A DNA stretch of 28,316 bases from a virus. Under the pieces are notes generated by a model. That model did not search any database and was not told where the DNA came from. It worked only from the letters and a program-made list of their open reading frames with translations. Position 1 is the first letter of the stretch. Each line of letters begins with the position of its first letter. The DNA lies in IMG/VR virus record IMGVR_UViG_3300028581_000190, positions 1 to 28,316 of that record, one strand, 5' to 3'. This document shows positions 15,359-23,182 of the stretch, in pieces. The position numbers were made by a program, and so were the translations under genes.

Positions 15359-15366
15359 TATAAATA
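15359..15366 (-). promoter_or_regulatory. TATTTATA motif before the second HNH gene (candidate late promoter)
   Basis: On the minus strand TATATTTATA ends three bases before the ATG at 15355, the same layout as before the first HNH gene. It supports the start chosen for the nuclease. Confidence 0.5.
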
Positions 15367-15390
15367 TATGGATAAACATAAAAAGATAAA

Positions 15391-15414
15391 AAAAAGGGAA
15401 ATATTTCCCTTTTT
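15391..15414 (-). terminator. Hairpin terminator after the 155-residue gene
   Basis: AAAAAGGGAAAT and its exact reverse complement ATTTCCCTTTTT form a gapless 24-base palindrome, overlapping the stop codon at 15413-15415. On the minus strand it runs into a long T-tract. It ends the transcript of the two virion genes upstream and insulates the HNH gene. Confidence 0.8.
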
Positions 15415-15880
15415 AACAATACGATCCTGAGCAATGTTTCTTTCCGTCTAAACCTGGCATCTTACCTTTACATACTTGGACTCCGTAACCGTTCGAATAA
15501 GCTGAGGGGTGGACCTTAAACTTTCCTTTCGCAGCCGCTAAACCTCTAGCACAAAGTTTAGTTCCCGTTTTCTTTCTACCTTCGGTCATCTCTTCATAGT
15601 CGACGTACTGTTCCATTTTCCGTTTTTCATTCATCATGAAATCAAAAACTTGGTCCATGTTTGTTTTTGCCTCTGAAACATGGTCATCAGCCCAATCATG
15701 TCCATCTTGTAAAATTTGGTCAATCATTTCTTCATCCATTTCCAATAACATTTTACACTGTCTTGCAATTTGTTTGAGATTACTGAAGAACATATAATTT
15801 TCGGATTCTTGTTCTTCTTTTAATACTTTTTTGACCAAATTATTTAGGTCTCTTTCTGTTAGTTTTACTATCCTGTTCAT
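15413..15880 (-). CDS. Small protein with capsid-targeting-like N-terminus and Cys-rich C-terminal domain
   Basis: The 155 residues have three parts. The N-terminal helix MNRIVKLTERDLNNLVKKVL is followed by Lys-Glu22, so L-K-E ends the helix as in a prohead-protease site. An acidic, Met-rich helical middle follows (EMDEEMIDQILQDGHDWADD). The C-terminus is basic and Cys-containing: GTKLCARGLAAAKGKFKVHP, SAYSNGYGVQVCKGKMPGLD and KHCSGSYC. The AAAKxKFKVxPSAYxNxYxxxVCKG pattern recurs in other phage proteins as I recall them, with unknown function; four Cys and one His could bind metal. Its start overlaps the stop of the 500-residue gene by 4 bases, so the pair is co-translated. Confidence 0.85.
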   Translation of the reverse strand: MNRIVKLTERDLNNLVKKVLKEEQESENYMFFSNLKQIARQCKMLLEMDEEMIDQILQDGHDWADDHVSEAKTNMDQVFDFMMNEKRKMEQYVDYEEMTEGRKKTGTKLCARGLAAAKGKFKVHPSAYSNGYGVQVCKGKMPGLDGKKHCSGSYC

Positions 15881-17379
15881 TTTGTATTTACGATTGAAAA
15901 TGTTAATTGTCTCTTATAAGTATCTTTTTCTCCTGATGTGTTCACTTGAATATCAACAAAATATTGGTTTGGTATTTTGTCTCTCATATCAAATATGAAA
16001 TAATATTCATTTGGAGTACGATTTAGTGGTGTCCAATCTTGTACTAGTACTTCTGTTGTACCTTCTGTAACATAAACTCTGTAGAACCCTGAAACATCCA
16101 ATAGAAGTACTTGCCCTGTGTAAGCCTTTTTGATTGTAACACCAACTTTACGAATATCTGTATTAAGGATTTTTTCATTTTGTAAAATACCATAAAAATC
16201 AAAACCAAATATTTCAGGGTCTTTGGAAACAGAACCGATTTGAATACCTGAGGTATATGGTTGTAATGTAAATTGATTTGTTACGTTAGGTATTGATTGT
16301 CCATTGATTGTAAGACCAGACCATACATCGTAAAATACGCATGGTGTTGGATAGTTAGCAAACCCATTAGGTACTGTAACCTCGTATATTCCCTTAGTTT
16401 TGAGACAAGTGCTTAATGAAGCCATTCCAGTTACTGCTGTACCATTTCTATCTTCGATTCTAACGAATGGGTCAGAATCAAGATTGGCAAAATCCCCATT
16501 TTGATAGACATACAAGAATAACTTATTTTCTTGATTCTTGAGGAATAGGTTTCTGTCATCTTCTACGAAATCGTTGTAATTTGTTAGAAGATAGGGTTGA
16601 TAAAAAGTTTGGGTTTGTCTTGAAAAAAATGCAACACTATAACTCTCTGTAAGACCTGTGATATTTTCTATTTGAGGTAGATATGAAATACCCCAACCTG
16701 TGACTCCAGTTATTGACCCATTCAATATCCCATTAATCTCGGCGGTCATATCCATATTCAAATCCTCGTTTCCGAGTTCGAAATGTTGTCGAGCAACAAT
16801 CGTCAAACCTGAATAGTTTACAGACCCTTCATTCTTATTGTTGTAGATACCATTTTGAGACCATCCAGAGAGAGTTGTCGTCTGATACCAGTTAGATGGT
16901 CGTGTAGAATATGCTCGACTGTCAACGTACGTTAAAGGGGAAATTCCACCATTCGCACTATTTTGTGCAATGTTGAAATCATTGTAGTCATATCCGACAC
17001 CTTCATCCCAATATTGAGGCTGACCTGTGGTTCCTGAAAACTTAGGGATTCTCCATAATATTAAATCAAATGAAGTTGCTCTTCGTCTTTCATTGGACAT
17101 AAATGAATTTAATAATTCATTGTCAAATGAAGATGTGTTGGTCATTTTCAGGGTGTGTGTCATTGCTGAAGTACAACCTGTTGATATAACACCTGATGCA
17201 ATGTTTTCTTCTAATAAAGATAAATCTAAATCAAAGATAAATCTTGTGAAACCAAAGTTTGGGACAATTAAATCCGAAGCTCCAAAATTCAACTCAATTA
17301 CAGGGTTTCTTCCCGTATTAACATATGAGTTTGAAATGATGGTATTGTTTTTATTTATATAAGACCTTAAGATTGACAT
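15877..17379 (-). CDS. Probable virion structural protein, beta-rich
   Basis: The 500 residues are dominated by beta-strand sequence with many Asn, Thr, Ser, Gly and aromatic residues, typical of tail, fibre or neck proteins. The opening resembles carbohydrate-binding/DNRLRE-like strands: a stretch YVNTGRNPVIELNFG and then TRFIFDLDLSLLEEN, echoing G-x-x-R-x-x-L-x-F-D-L-S-x-L. No enzymatic motif, signal peptide or collagen-like repeat is seen. The sequence ends ...YFVDIQVNTSGEKDTYKR with a final strand. It follows the gp5-like gene in the same direction but has its own TATTTATT motif. Attachment, collar or baseplate-wedge roles are all possible. Confidence 0.85.
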   Translation of the reverse strand: MSILRSYINKNNTIISNSYVNTGRNPVIELNFGASDLIVPNFGFTRFIFDLDLSLLEENIASGVISTGCTSAMTHTLKMTNTSSFDNELLNSFMSNERRRATSFDLILWRIPKFSGTTGQPQYWDEGVGYDYNDFNIAQNSANGGISPLTYVDSRAYSTRPSNWYQTTTLSGWSQNGIYNNKNEGSVNYSGLTIVARQHFELGNEDLNMDMTAEINGILNGSITGVTGWGISYLPQIENITGLTESYSVAFFSRQTQTFYQPYLLTNYNDFVEDDRNLFLKNQENKLFLYVYQNGDFANLDSDPFVRIEDRNGTAVTGMASLSTCLKTKGIYEVTVPNGFANYPTPCVFYDVWSGLTINGQSIPNVTNQFTLQPYTSGIQIGSVSKDPEIFGFDFYGILQNEKILNTDIRKVGVTIKKAYTGQVLLLDVSGFYRVYVTEGTTEVLVQDWTPLNRTPNEYYFIFDMRDKIPNQYFVDIQVNTSGEKDTYKRQLTFSIVNTK

Positions 17380-17392
17380 TTATCTTTTAACT

Positions 17393-17400
17393 AATAAATA
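17393..17400 (-). promoter_or_regulatory. TATTTATT motif before the 500-residue virion gene (candidate late promoter)
   Basis: On the minus strand GATATTTATT ends 13 bases before the ATG at 17379. It lies in the short gap after the gp5-like gene. Confidence 0.5.
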
Positions 17401-18936
17401 TCAATTAAGTCTAATATTTTTACTTAGAATTTTGTTAACCGCATTATTAAGCTCGGTTAGAATTGATTGAACGTTTGTTCCGTCTTGAGTTACTGGTACC
17501 GGAGGGAGACCTGGATATGCGTGAGTATGTGTAACCAAGAATTTCACAATCAAATTAATTAATTCTAAAAGTTCCTCGCCTCTAACCATACTTGAAGTTT
17601 TTGGAAGAAATTCATTAGCAAATTTCTCAGGACTAATTCCATATAATGTGTCGTCAAAATTTATTTTACCTTTGCCAGGTATTTGTGAATTATGAGAAAC
17701 TAAAAATAATATATCACTTCCTAAAGCTCCATATGAAGATTCTTGATTAACATATTTTTGTTGTGGAATTACAAATTTTTTCGGAGTTCTTGGAATTCCA
17801 ACTTTATCTTTTGCGTAAATCAAACCATAGCCACCTTTTAATGCAGGGTTTAATTTAATCCCTTTATAAATGTCACTAATGTTACTAACTTCTACTGCTG
17901 TTGCCGATGAACCTAAAGGTGTAGATGGATTCAATTTTGAATACATTATTGTATTAGGTCGGTAGTAAATTGGAAACTTATTTGCTGCATTATTGTCATT
18001 GAACAATTTAACTCCACTTTTAGTTACATCTGTTTCATTACATTGCTTTATGAAATCATTTATAAATTTAATGGTTTCTGTTTTGGACAACATCGCGAAG
18101 GATTCAATTACAACCAATTTTTTAAGGTTTTCTGAAATTTCACTGTCGACTGAAATAAATTTGGAATTTACGGTAACATTTGGTTTTAATTGATACAAAT
18201 AAACCGAACCAGAGAATTTATCTTGAGTATTTTCAGGATTTGTAAGAACCCATTCAATTAAATATTTTGTAAGTAAAACATCTTCTTGTAGTTCGTAAAC
18301 AACTTTTGGCTCTAATTTTTGTAGTGTACTTTGAAACTTGGAGAGTTGTAAAAATCCTCTCTGTTGGTTAGCAACAGGTATGACGTTGGGTTGTAATTGT
18401 TCTCCTTTGAATTTGCCAGCTCTGATTAATACTTCGTCTTGTTTTACAATAACATCAGCACTACCTCTACCCATTAAAGCATTATCTCCTGGCTGTGGGA
18501 ATACTCCTTTGTGAACCGATTGGTCCGTAAATGTTCCATCTTGATTTTTGAGTGGTTTTGGGTTTTTGATTTGCATACCCGTACCTGTGAATTTATTTCC
18601 ACCGTAATAAAATTCTTTGAAGGTTGCGGTCGGACTTGAAAAGGTATTTTGAACGTAGTACTGATTTTGATATTGGAAATCTTTATTTACGTAAATTACC
18701 TGAACCAATTCATCAACTTTTGGTACAGAATAAACGAAGTATGGAAGTAATGTGTTGAATACAAACGGGTCTCTCGCAGTCCATATATCTTTTTCTTCGT
18801 TCCACGGAGGATCACTAATACTTTTCAAGATATCGTCATAATTGTCGATAAGCCTAACACCTCGGATTCTTCCCAACATCATTGGGTCTTCAGTATTCAA
18901 TACCCTACACTGAAAAAATATTGAGTTATTTTCCAT
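17401..18936 (-). CDS. Baseplate hub/spike protein, gp5-like OB fold, no lysozyme domain seen
   Basis: Residues 12-28 (VLNTEDPMMLGRIRGVR) are the hallmark of the gp5/VgrG N-terminal OB fold (usually DPxxLGRVRVR), followed by DPPWNEEKDIWTARDPFVF and VPKVDELVQVIYV, the second and later strands. The protein is thus the central hub/spike of the baseplate that carries the membrane-puncturing tip. The 511 residues include PQPGDNALMGRGSADVIVKQ, a gp5-like strand segment. There is no T4-lysozyme catalytic pattern in the middle. The C-terminus contains LVTHTHAYPGLPPVPVTQDG (His470-His472), a sequence type common near the ends of phage spikes. Its start overlaps the 70-residue gene by 11 bases. Confidence 0.8.
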   Translation of the reverse strand: MENNSIFFQCRVLNTEDPMMLGRIRGVRLIDNYDDILKSISDPPWNEEKDIWTARDPFVFNTLLPYFVYSVPKVDELVQVIYVNKDFQYQNQYYVQNTFSSPTATFKEFYYGGNKFTGTGMQIKNPKPLKNQDGTFTDQSVHKGVFPQPGDNALMGRGSADVIVKQDEVLIRAGKFKGEQLQPNVIPVANQQRGFLQLSKFQSTLQKLEPKVVYELQEDVLLTKYLIEWVLTNPENTQDKFSGSVYLYQLKPNVTVNSKFISVDSEISENLKKLVVIESFAMLSKTETIKFINDFIKQCNETDVTKSGVKLFNDNNAANKFPIYYRPNTIMYSKLNPSTPLGSSATAVEVSNISDIYKGIKLNPALKGGYGLIYAKDKVGIPRTPKKFVIPQQKYVNQESSYGALGSDILFLVSHNSQIPGKGKINFDDTLYGISPEKFANEFLPKTSSMVRGEELLELINLIVKFLVTHTHAYPGLPPVPVTQDGTNVQSILTELNNAVNKILSKNIRLN

Positions 18937-19138
18937 TATTTCTTTCTTGATAAACTTTTAATACTCTGTCATACAATTCCTCTACTTTATCTAAGTATAG
19001 AGTACTTTTAATTATAGATTCTTTTGTATTTTCAAAGTCGGCAGATAATAAATCCATGTATTCTACCAATTTAGTATTTGGTAAATCTTTGAGAGTCGAT
19101 TGACTATCTATAATTTCTGTGAATTTTTCGTCTTTCAT
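18926..19138 (-). CDS. Unknown 70-residue helical protein between hub genes
   Basis: The protein is acidic and almost wholly helical, with a heptad-like pattern (LSADFENTKESIIKSTLYLD and VEELYDRVLKVYQE). It is not recognised. It is translated between the 698-residue and gp5-like genes, overlapping the latter by 11 bases and starting 2 bases after the former. Tight coupling suggests a baseplate or assembly partner, for example a small chaperone, but this is only inference. Confidence 0.8.
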   Translation of the reverse strand: MKDEKFTEIIDSQSTLKDLPNTKLVEYMDLLSADFENTKESIIKSTLYLDKVEELYDRVLKVYQERNNGK

Positions 19139-19140
19139 TT

Positions 19141-21237
19141 TTATAGTTTTTTTCCGAACGATATTCCTCCTAATCCCGCAACTTCGATTTTGCCATTTTC
19201 CGATTCTTCTTTATCGGAAGCCTTATTTGTTGCTAAATTATATAATAACATCAAATTTGGTGACCCATCTGGCAAAGTTCCTGTAGGGATACCTAATCCT
19301 TGAAATAGTTCAATTGCGTTTATTGTCGCTCTTTCTGGTGAATAACCAGGTAATACACTTGAAAGTAACAATAACGGAGCCGGAATTTCACTTTTTAACG
19401 GTTGGTTAAAGTTTCTTCCTTGTCCTACTAAATTTAGTAGTAACAATATATTATCTAAGAGGCTTTTACATCTACGAAAATCATTTATGAGTTGTGCAAC
19501 GATTACTGCAAGTTGTGTCAGTCGTATAATTATTGCATATTTTTTTAATAATTTAGACCTTGATATGTCGGTTATTATTAGTTGTAATAAATTTACAATA
19601 TCTTTCTTTAATATTTCATAAAGAACTTGAAGAAACTCCGAATTAATTTGAGAAATAACTTGAATTGAAAATGTCTTGAATTTTTTCAAGAAATCTTCTC
19701 CACTATTAACTATATTACTTCCTTGTGTTCCAACACTAGATCCAGCATTACCTGAAGAATTAATAGACACGGAAGTTTCATTAATTTCTGTAACAGCTTG
19801 GTTATAAGTGTATGTTGCTCCTGATTCGACTACTGATAATAGAGTGTAAAGTGGTAGTAGATTTTTTGGGGTTAATACCGAAGCCGCAACGGCCAATGGT
19901 ATTTTTTTAATTACACTCTTATCTATTGATAATTTTACGTTTAAGTTTGAAGGTGCAGTTAAAGACCAAGCAGGATTATCTGATATTGTATCAATAATTT
20001 CACCAATATTTTCTGCTTGTTGTTCAACGGTTTCACCACTTAGATTATTTCTAAACTCTATCAATTGTGCTACTAATGCCTCAGAATCAACAGGTAATTG
20101 TATATTATCACAATCCTCAAATTCCATAATTCCATTTTGAACATTTGAAATTTCAACTTCAATATTTCGTAAATCAATTTCATTAAGTTCAAAAAAAGAA
20201 TCGTCAACACCATCTAATTCAGCAACTTTAGCAACTCCACTTACATCGATTTCTCTTCTATCATCAAAACACAATCCAAGTATTCTTGATACAATTAAAC
20301 CAAACCTACTTTGGTTATTTAACTCTCCAAATCCAACTTGCGTATTAATGTTAATAGCACCTGAGATTAAATTTACAATTTGAGCACCGATATCGACAGA
20401 ATCTACTATCTTTATAGTACTATAATAGTCAGAAATAAATTCACCAACATTATTTAAGATATTACCTTGACTATCCTCACGGTCAATTAAAAAAACTCGG
20501 TAATAATCACCTGTCACACCAAAACTATTTGTTTGGGTGTATTGCATATCAAATAAATCTTGACCCGATTTCCCTAAATAATTCTTTCCATTTATTTGAC
20601 TATATGACCTATCTTTGTTATCTGAAGTCATTAAGTTGAATAACTGTTTATTCATTGGAAATGGTATTGGCCCCCCGTAAGGACGAAATGTTGAATCCGC
20701 GGATGGATCTTCTTTCTCGTAATAAACTTTACCAAAGTTGGTCTGAGGAGACTGTTTTAGATTCGAAAAAAAATCTACTGAATTAACAGGAATGTATATA
20801 CCTTCTTGTTGTGGTCTTAATGGTATTGGTTGTAAAGATAAACTTTCTGAGGTTACTCCATTATATGTTTGTTCAACTGAACATCCAAGAGCCTTTATCG
20901 TTTCTTTTTTAAGAATATCCGCCATTTTGGGCTCGATTTGTGCCGCGGCTTGTAATATTTTCGATCTTAAATATTTTAATGTTGTACTACCATTCCCTTG
21001 TGTTTGACCCAAAAATCCCAATAATTGGTCCATTGAATTCGGAGGGTCTCTTTGAAACCTTTTTTGAAATTCACTAACCTTATCTAGTTGACTTGAAATT
21101 TTGGAGGTAGCCTCAGTAGCAGAGTTACCCAACTTGCCTAAAAGTCCTTTTTCTGATTGTGAAACCTCTCTATAAGTTTTGTAGGCATCAATTTTGCTTT
21201 GAATTGACTGTTGAGCAGAATTTATATCTAATGGCAT
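19141..21237 (-). CDS. Large virion/baseplate protein of unknown type
   Basis: The 698-residue protein is not recognised. The first 120 residues are helical and polar (SAQQSIQSKIDAYKTYREVS). Residues about 150-300 contain strand-rich sequence with PFPMNKQLFNLMTSDNKDRS. A hydrophobic, Ile/Leu-rich helical part lies at about 540-620 (LLQLIITDISRSKLLKKYAI, then LTQLAVIVAQLINDF). This could be a buried or membrane-interacting bundle, though long hydrophobic helices also occur in tail hub and tape-measure proteins. It lies in the hub operon beside the gp5-like gene, so a central baseplate or tape-measure-related role is plausible. The C-terminus is Gly-rich (EVAGLGGISFGKKL). Confidence 0.85.
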   Translation of the reverse strand: MPLDINSAQQSIQSKIDAYKTYREVSQSEKGLLGKLGNSATEATSKISSQLDKVSEFQKRFQRDPPNSMDQLLGFLGQTQGNGSTTLKYLRSKILQAAAQIEPKMADILKKETIKALGCSVEQTYNGVTSESLSLQPIPLRPQQEGIYIPVNSVDFFSNLKQSPQTNFGKVYYEKEDPSADSTFRPYGGPIPFPMNKQLFNLMTSDNKDRSYSQINGKNYLGKSGQDLFDMQYTQTNSFGVTGDYYRVFLIDREDSQGNILNNVGEFISDYYSTIKIVDSVDIGAQIVNLISGAININTQVGFGELNNQSRFGLIVSRILGLCFDDRREIDVSGVAKVAELDGVDDSFFELNEIDLRNIEVEISNVQNGIMEFEDCDNIQLPVDSEALVAQLIEFRNNLSGETVEQQAENIGEIIDTISDNPAWSLTAPSNLNVKLSIDKSVIKKIPLAVAASVLTPKNLLPLYTLLSVVESGATYTYNQAVTEINETSVSINSSGNAGSSVGTQGSNIVNSGEDFLKKFKTFSIQVISQINSEFLQVLYEILKKDIVNLLQLIITDISRSKLLKKYAIIIRLTQLAVIVAQLINDFRRCKSLLDNILLLLNLVGQGRNFNQPLKSEIPAPLLLLSSVLPGYSPERATINAIELFQGLGIPTGTLPDGSPNLMLLYNLATNKASDKEESENGKIEVAGLGGISFGKKL

Positions 21238-21240
21238 ATT

Positions 21241-21609
21241 TTATCTCATTTTATATGATTCCTCATCTTTGGAAACATCTTTTTCAATGAGATTCTGTAT
21301 TAAATCATCGTCCAAATCTGCAAGAGAAAATGATTCCTCCTTGTTGTTATTAGATTTTTCCCAAATACTCGACTGTAGTTTTGATAGATTAAGTTTTTTA
21401 TCAACACAATCATTTACGATTTTTTGTTGTTTTTCAATTACAGGTCCAATAGTAGTCATATCGGATGGGTCTTTTAACATCGCCAACATCTTATTCTGAA
21501 TCCTAATTGCAGTTTGTCTTTGTTCAACAAGTTCATTATAGATTTCTTGCATGAGAGATAATATAGAATCTTTGGTGAAATTAATTTCTTTTCTTTGAGG
21601 CCTCGGCAT
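21241..21609 (-). CDS. Unknown 122-residue helical protein opening the hub operon
   Basis: The protein is helical: a basic opening (MPRPQRKEINFTKDSILSLM), a central helix EIYNELVEQRQTAIRIQNKM, and an acidic C-terminus with FSLADLDDDLIQNLIEKD. It is not recognised. It is the first gene after the TATTTATA motif, three bases from it, and its stop is followed after 3 bases by the 698-residue gene. Size, acidic hydrophobic tail and closeness to the gp55-like gene raise the possibility of a gp33-like late coactivator, whose C-terminus binds the sliding clamp. A baseplate function is equally possible. Confidence 0.85.
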   Translation of the reverse strand: MPRPQRKEINFTKDSILSLMQEIYNELVEQRQTAIRIQNKMLAMLKDPSDMTTIGPVIEKQQKIVNDCVDKKLNLSKLQSSIWEKSNNNKEESFSLADLDDDLIQNLIEKDVSKDEESYKMR

Positions 21610-21612
21610 ATC

Positions 21613-21620
21613 TATAAATA
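21613..21620 (-). promoter_or_regulatory. TATTTATA motif opening the hub operon (candidate late promoter)
   Basis: On the minus strand GTATTTATA ends three bases before the ATG at 21609, in the 19-base gap after the sigma-factor gene. It would drive the four hub-cluster genes down to the gp5-like gene. Confidence 0.55.
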
Positions 21621-21628
21621 CTTTTTTA

Positions 21629-22375
21629 TTAGTTTTTGATTCTTGATTGAATTACTATATATAATTTTTTGAATCTTTTGATTGAACTACGTATTTCTTT
21701 AGTACTTAAGTTGGTCATTTCTCTGAGTGATAATAATATTACATTCTTATTGAATTTATTATTGTCCGCTCCCGAAAAAATTGTTTCATAATTATCAAAC
21801 AAATCAATTAGAGCATATCCTAATTTTTTTTCGTTATTATTTAGGGGTTCTGTCTCAATATATTCTTTTAACTCATATAAATATTTGTTAATAATATAAT
21901 CGGTTTCAACAACATCATCGTCGATTCTATAAGTCAAATCAGGCCTTTCCTCGAGACTTGATGAAATATCTTCGTATGATATTTTTCTATTAGTCTCTTT
22001 TTGGTCTTTAATAATCTGACCCATCAGATAGTTTTTACAAATAGTTCCAAAATAAGAATAAGCTTTTTTATTTTTATCTGGCTTAAACTTATCGACTTTC
22101 GTCATAAGAAAGGAATGTGTGTCTGTATGAATTTCCTCAAAATCCATATCTTTACGATATAACTTATATCGTCGAATAATTGAGGAAATCATTTTATCTA
22201 AAGGATGTCTTAAAAACTGATTATAGATTTTATTTTTTTCGTAAGATGATTCGGCAATTAGAAATTTTCTAACCGCCTCCTCTTCTCTTACATCAAAATA
22301 ATTTTCTTTAACTGCCTTTCTACCTCTTTTTTTCGATAAAATATCCTCTGTTGTGGCAGAGAGTGAATCTTGCAT
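21629..22375 (-). CDS. gp55: Late-transcription sigma factor, T4 gp55-like
   Basis: The 248 residues match the reduced sigma-70 family member used for T4 late transcription. A region-2-like core spans about 57-127: HPLDKMISSIIRRYKLYRKD, DFEEIHTDTHSFLMTKVDKF, KPDKNKKAYSYFGTICKNYL and MGQIIKDQKE. In T4 gp55 the equivalent block ends with F-x-P-x-K-x-x-x-F-A-Y-x-T and a basic helix. A basic tail near the start (KKRGRK) and a C-terminal helix-turn-helix-like segment (LREMTNLSTKEIRSSIKRFK) complete it; T4 gp55 is shorter (185 residues). It presumably redirects host RNA polymerase to late promoters, for which the TATTTAT sites here are candidates. Start and upstream stop share the A of TAATG. Confidence 0.85.
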   Translation of the reverse strand: MQDSLSATTEDILSKKRGRKAVKENYFDVREEEAVRKFLIAESSYEKNKIYNQFLRHPLDKMISSIIRRYKLYRKDMDFEEIHTDTHSFLMTKVDKFKPDKNKKAYSYFGTICKNYLMGQIIKDQKETNRKISYEDISSSLEERPDLTYRIDDDVVETDYIINKYLYELKEYIETEPLNNNEKKLGYALIDLFDNYETIFSGADNNKFNKNVILLSLREMTNLSTKEIRSSIKRFKKLYIVIQSRIKN

Positions 22376-23181
22376 TAAGCATTTTCGGATTGATATTTTA
22401 TGGATCTATCGTCCGTGAAAAAATATTCTCTTTTTGCGGTTTGAATCCAAAACTTTACTTCATCTTCAACCATTTTACTGTCTCCAAATTTATAGTTCCA
22501 AAAAATAGATCCTTCTCTAAGGTTTACGTGTTTGTAACCAAGTCTTGGAATTGTCATTACTGAAACAGAGTTATATGTTAATCGTAATAAAAACTCATAA
22601 ATAAAAGTCAGTTTTATTGATGGTTTGAATCCTCCAAAATCTTCAATAACAGATTTTTTAATTACAGAACCTGCGGTTTGGAAATTTTGATATTCTTGTA
22701 AAGTATCGTTGGTCAAAATACCCATTTCTTGTGAGAAATTTGCCGCGAATGTCGCTTCATTTGTAAACCCTGCGAATAATCCCTTTTCGTCTGTTTCAAC
22801 CACAACAGGTAAAAACATTTGTACTTCAGGAAACGACTCAACATATTTTTTTACATTTTTGAACCATATTGATGAATATTCATCATCAAATTCAAAAAGA
22901 GAGACCCAAGTTCCTTTTGCATTTTTTATTCCAAAATTGACTTGGTTTGCGTAATTTGGTTCTTGGTCCCACAATAATTTTGTAACATTCAAATTACCAA
23001 AATCATATGAGTCTAATATGTCAATGAGAGATTGCTCTTGTGAGTGAACAATTACTAATTCTTCAAATCCAACTTGTTGATTTTTAAGAGATGAAATTGC
23101 CTTTTCAAAATACTCATCAAAATCTTTTGCTTTAGCCGATTTTATAGGTAGTATTACTGATAATGATAGTGTATTATTCAT
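22375..23181 (-). CDS. Glycosyltransferase, GT-A fold (family 2-like)
   Basis: The 268 residues begin with the family-2 strand LSLSVILPIKSAKAKDF and AISSLKNQ, then EELVIVHSQE. The nucleotide-sugar/metal site is probably FEFDDEYS (Asp99-Asp100), preceded by NFGIKNAKGTWVSL, the usual N-x-G-x-x-x-A-x-G segment. A later GSVIKKSVIEDFGGF corresponds to the acceptor-side block. It should transfer a sugar from a nucleotide donor, inverting. Donor and acceptor cannot be told. It lies one base after the GT-B gene, in a five-gene sugar-related block. Confidence 0.85.
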   Translation of the reverse strand: MNNTLSLSVILPIKSAKAKDFDEYFEKAISSLKNQQVGFEELVIVHSQEQSLIDILDSYDFGNLNVTKLLWDQEPNYANQVNFGIKNAKGTWVSLFEFDDEYSSIWFKNVKKYVESFPEVQMFLPVVVETDEKGLFAGFTNEATFAANFSQEMGILTNDTLQEYQNFQTAGSVIKKSVIEDFGGFKPSIKLTFIYEFLLRLTYNSVSVMTIPRLGYKHVNLREGSIFWNYKFGDSKMVEDEVKFWIQTAKREYFFTDDRSIKYQSENA

Positions 23182-23182
23182 A

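Noticed and set aside
15356-15379. Longer version of the zinc-finger HNH protein starting at 15379
   Set aside because: The extra eight residues are encoded by the TATTTATA motif itself, and the zinc-finger protein starts naturally at 15355.
17027-17362. 111-residue plus-strand frame opposite the 500-residue virion gene
   Set aside because: It lies wholly inside a convincing minus-strand gene with its own motif and operon partner; no family resemblance is seen.
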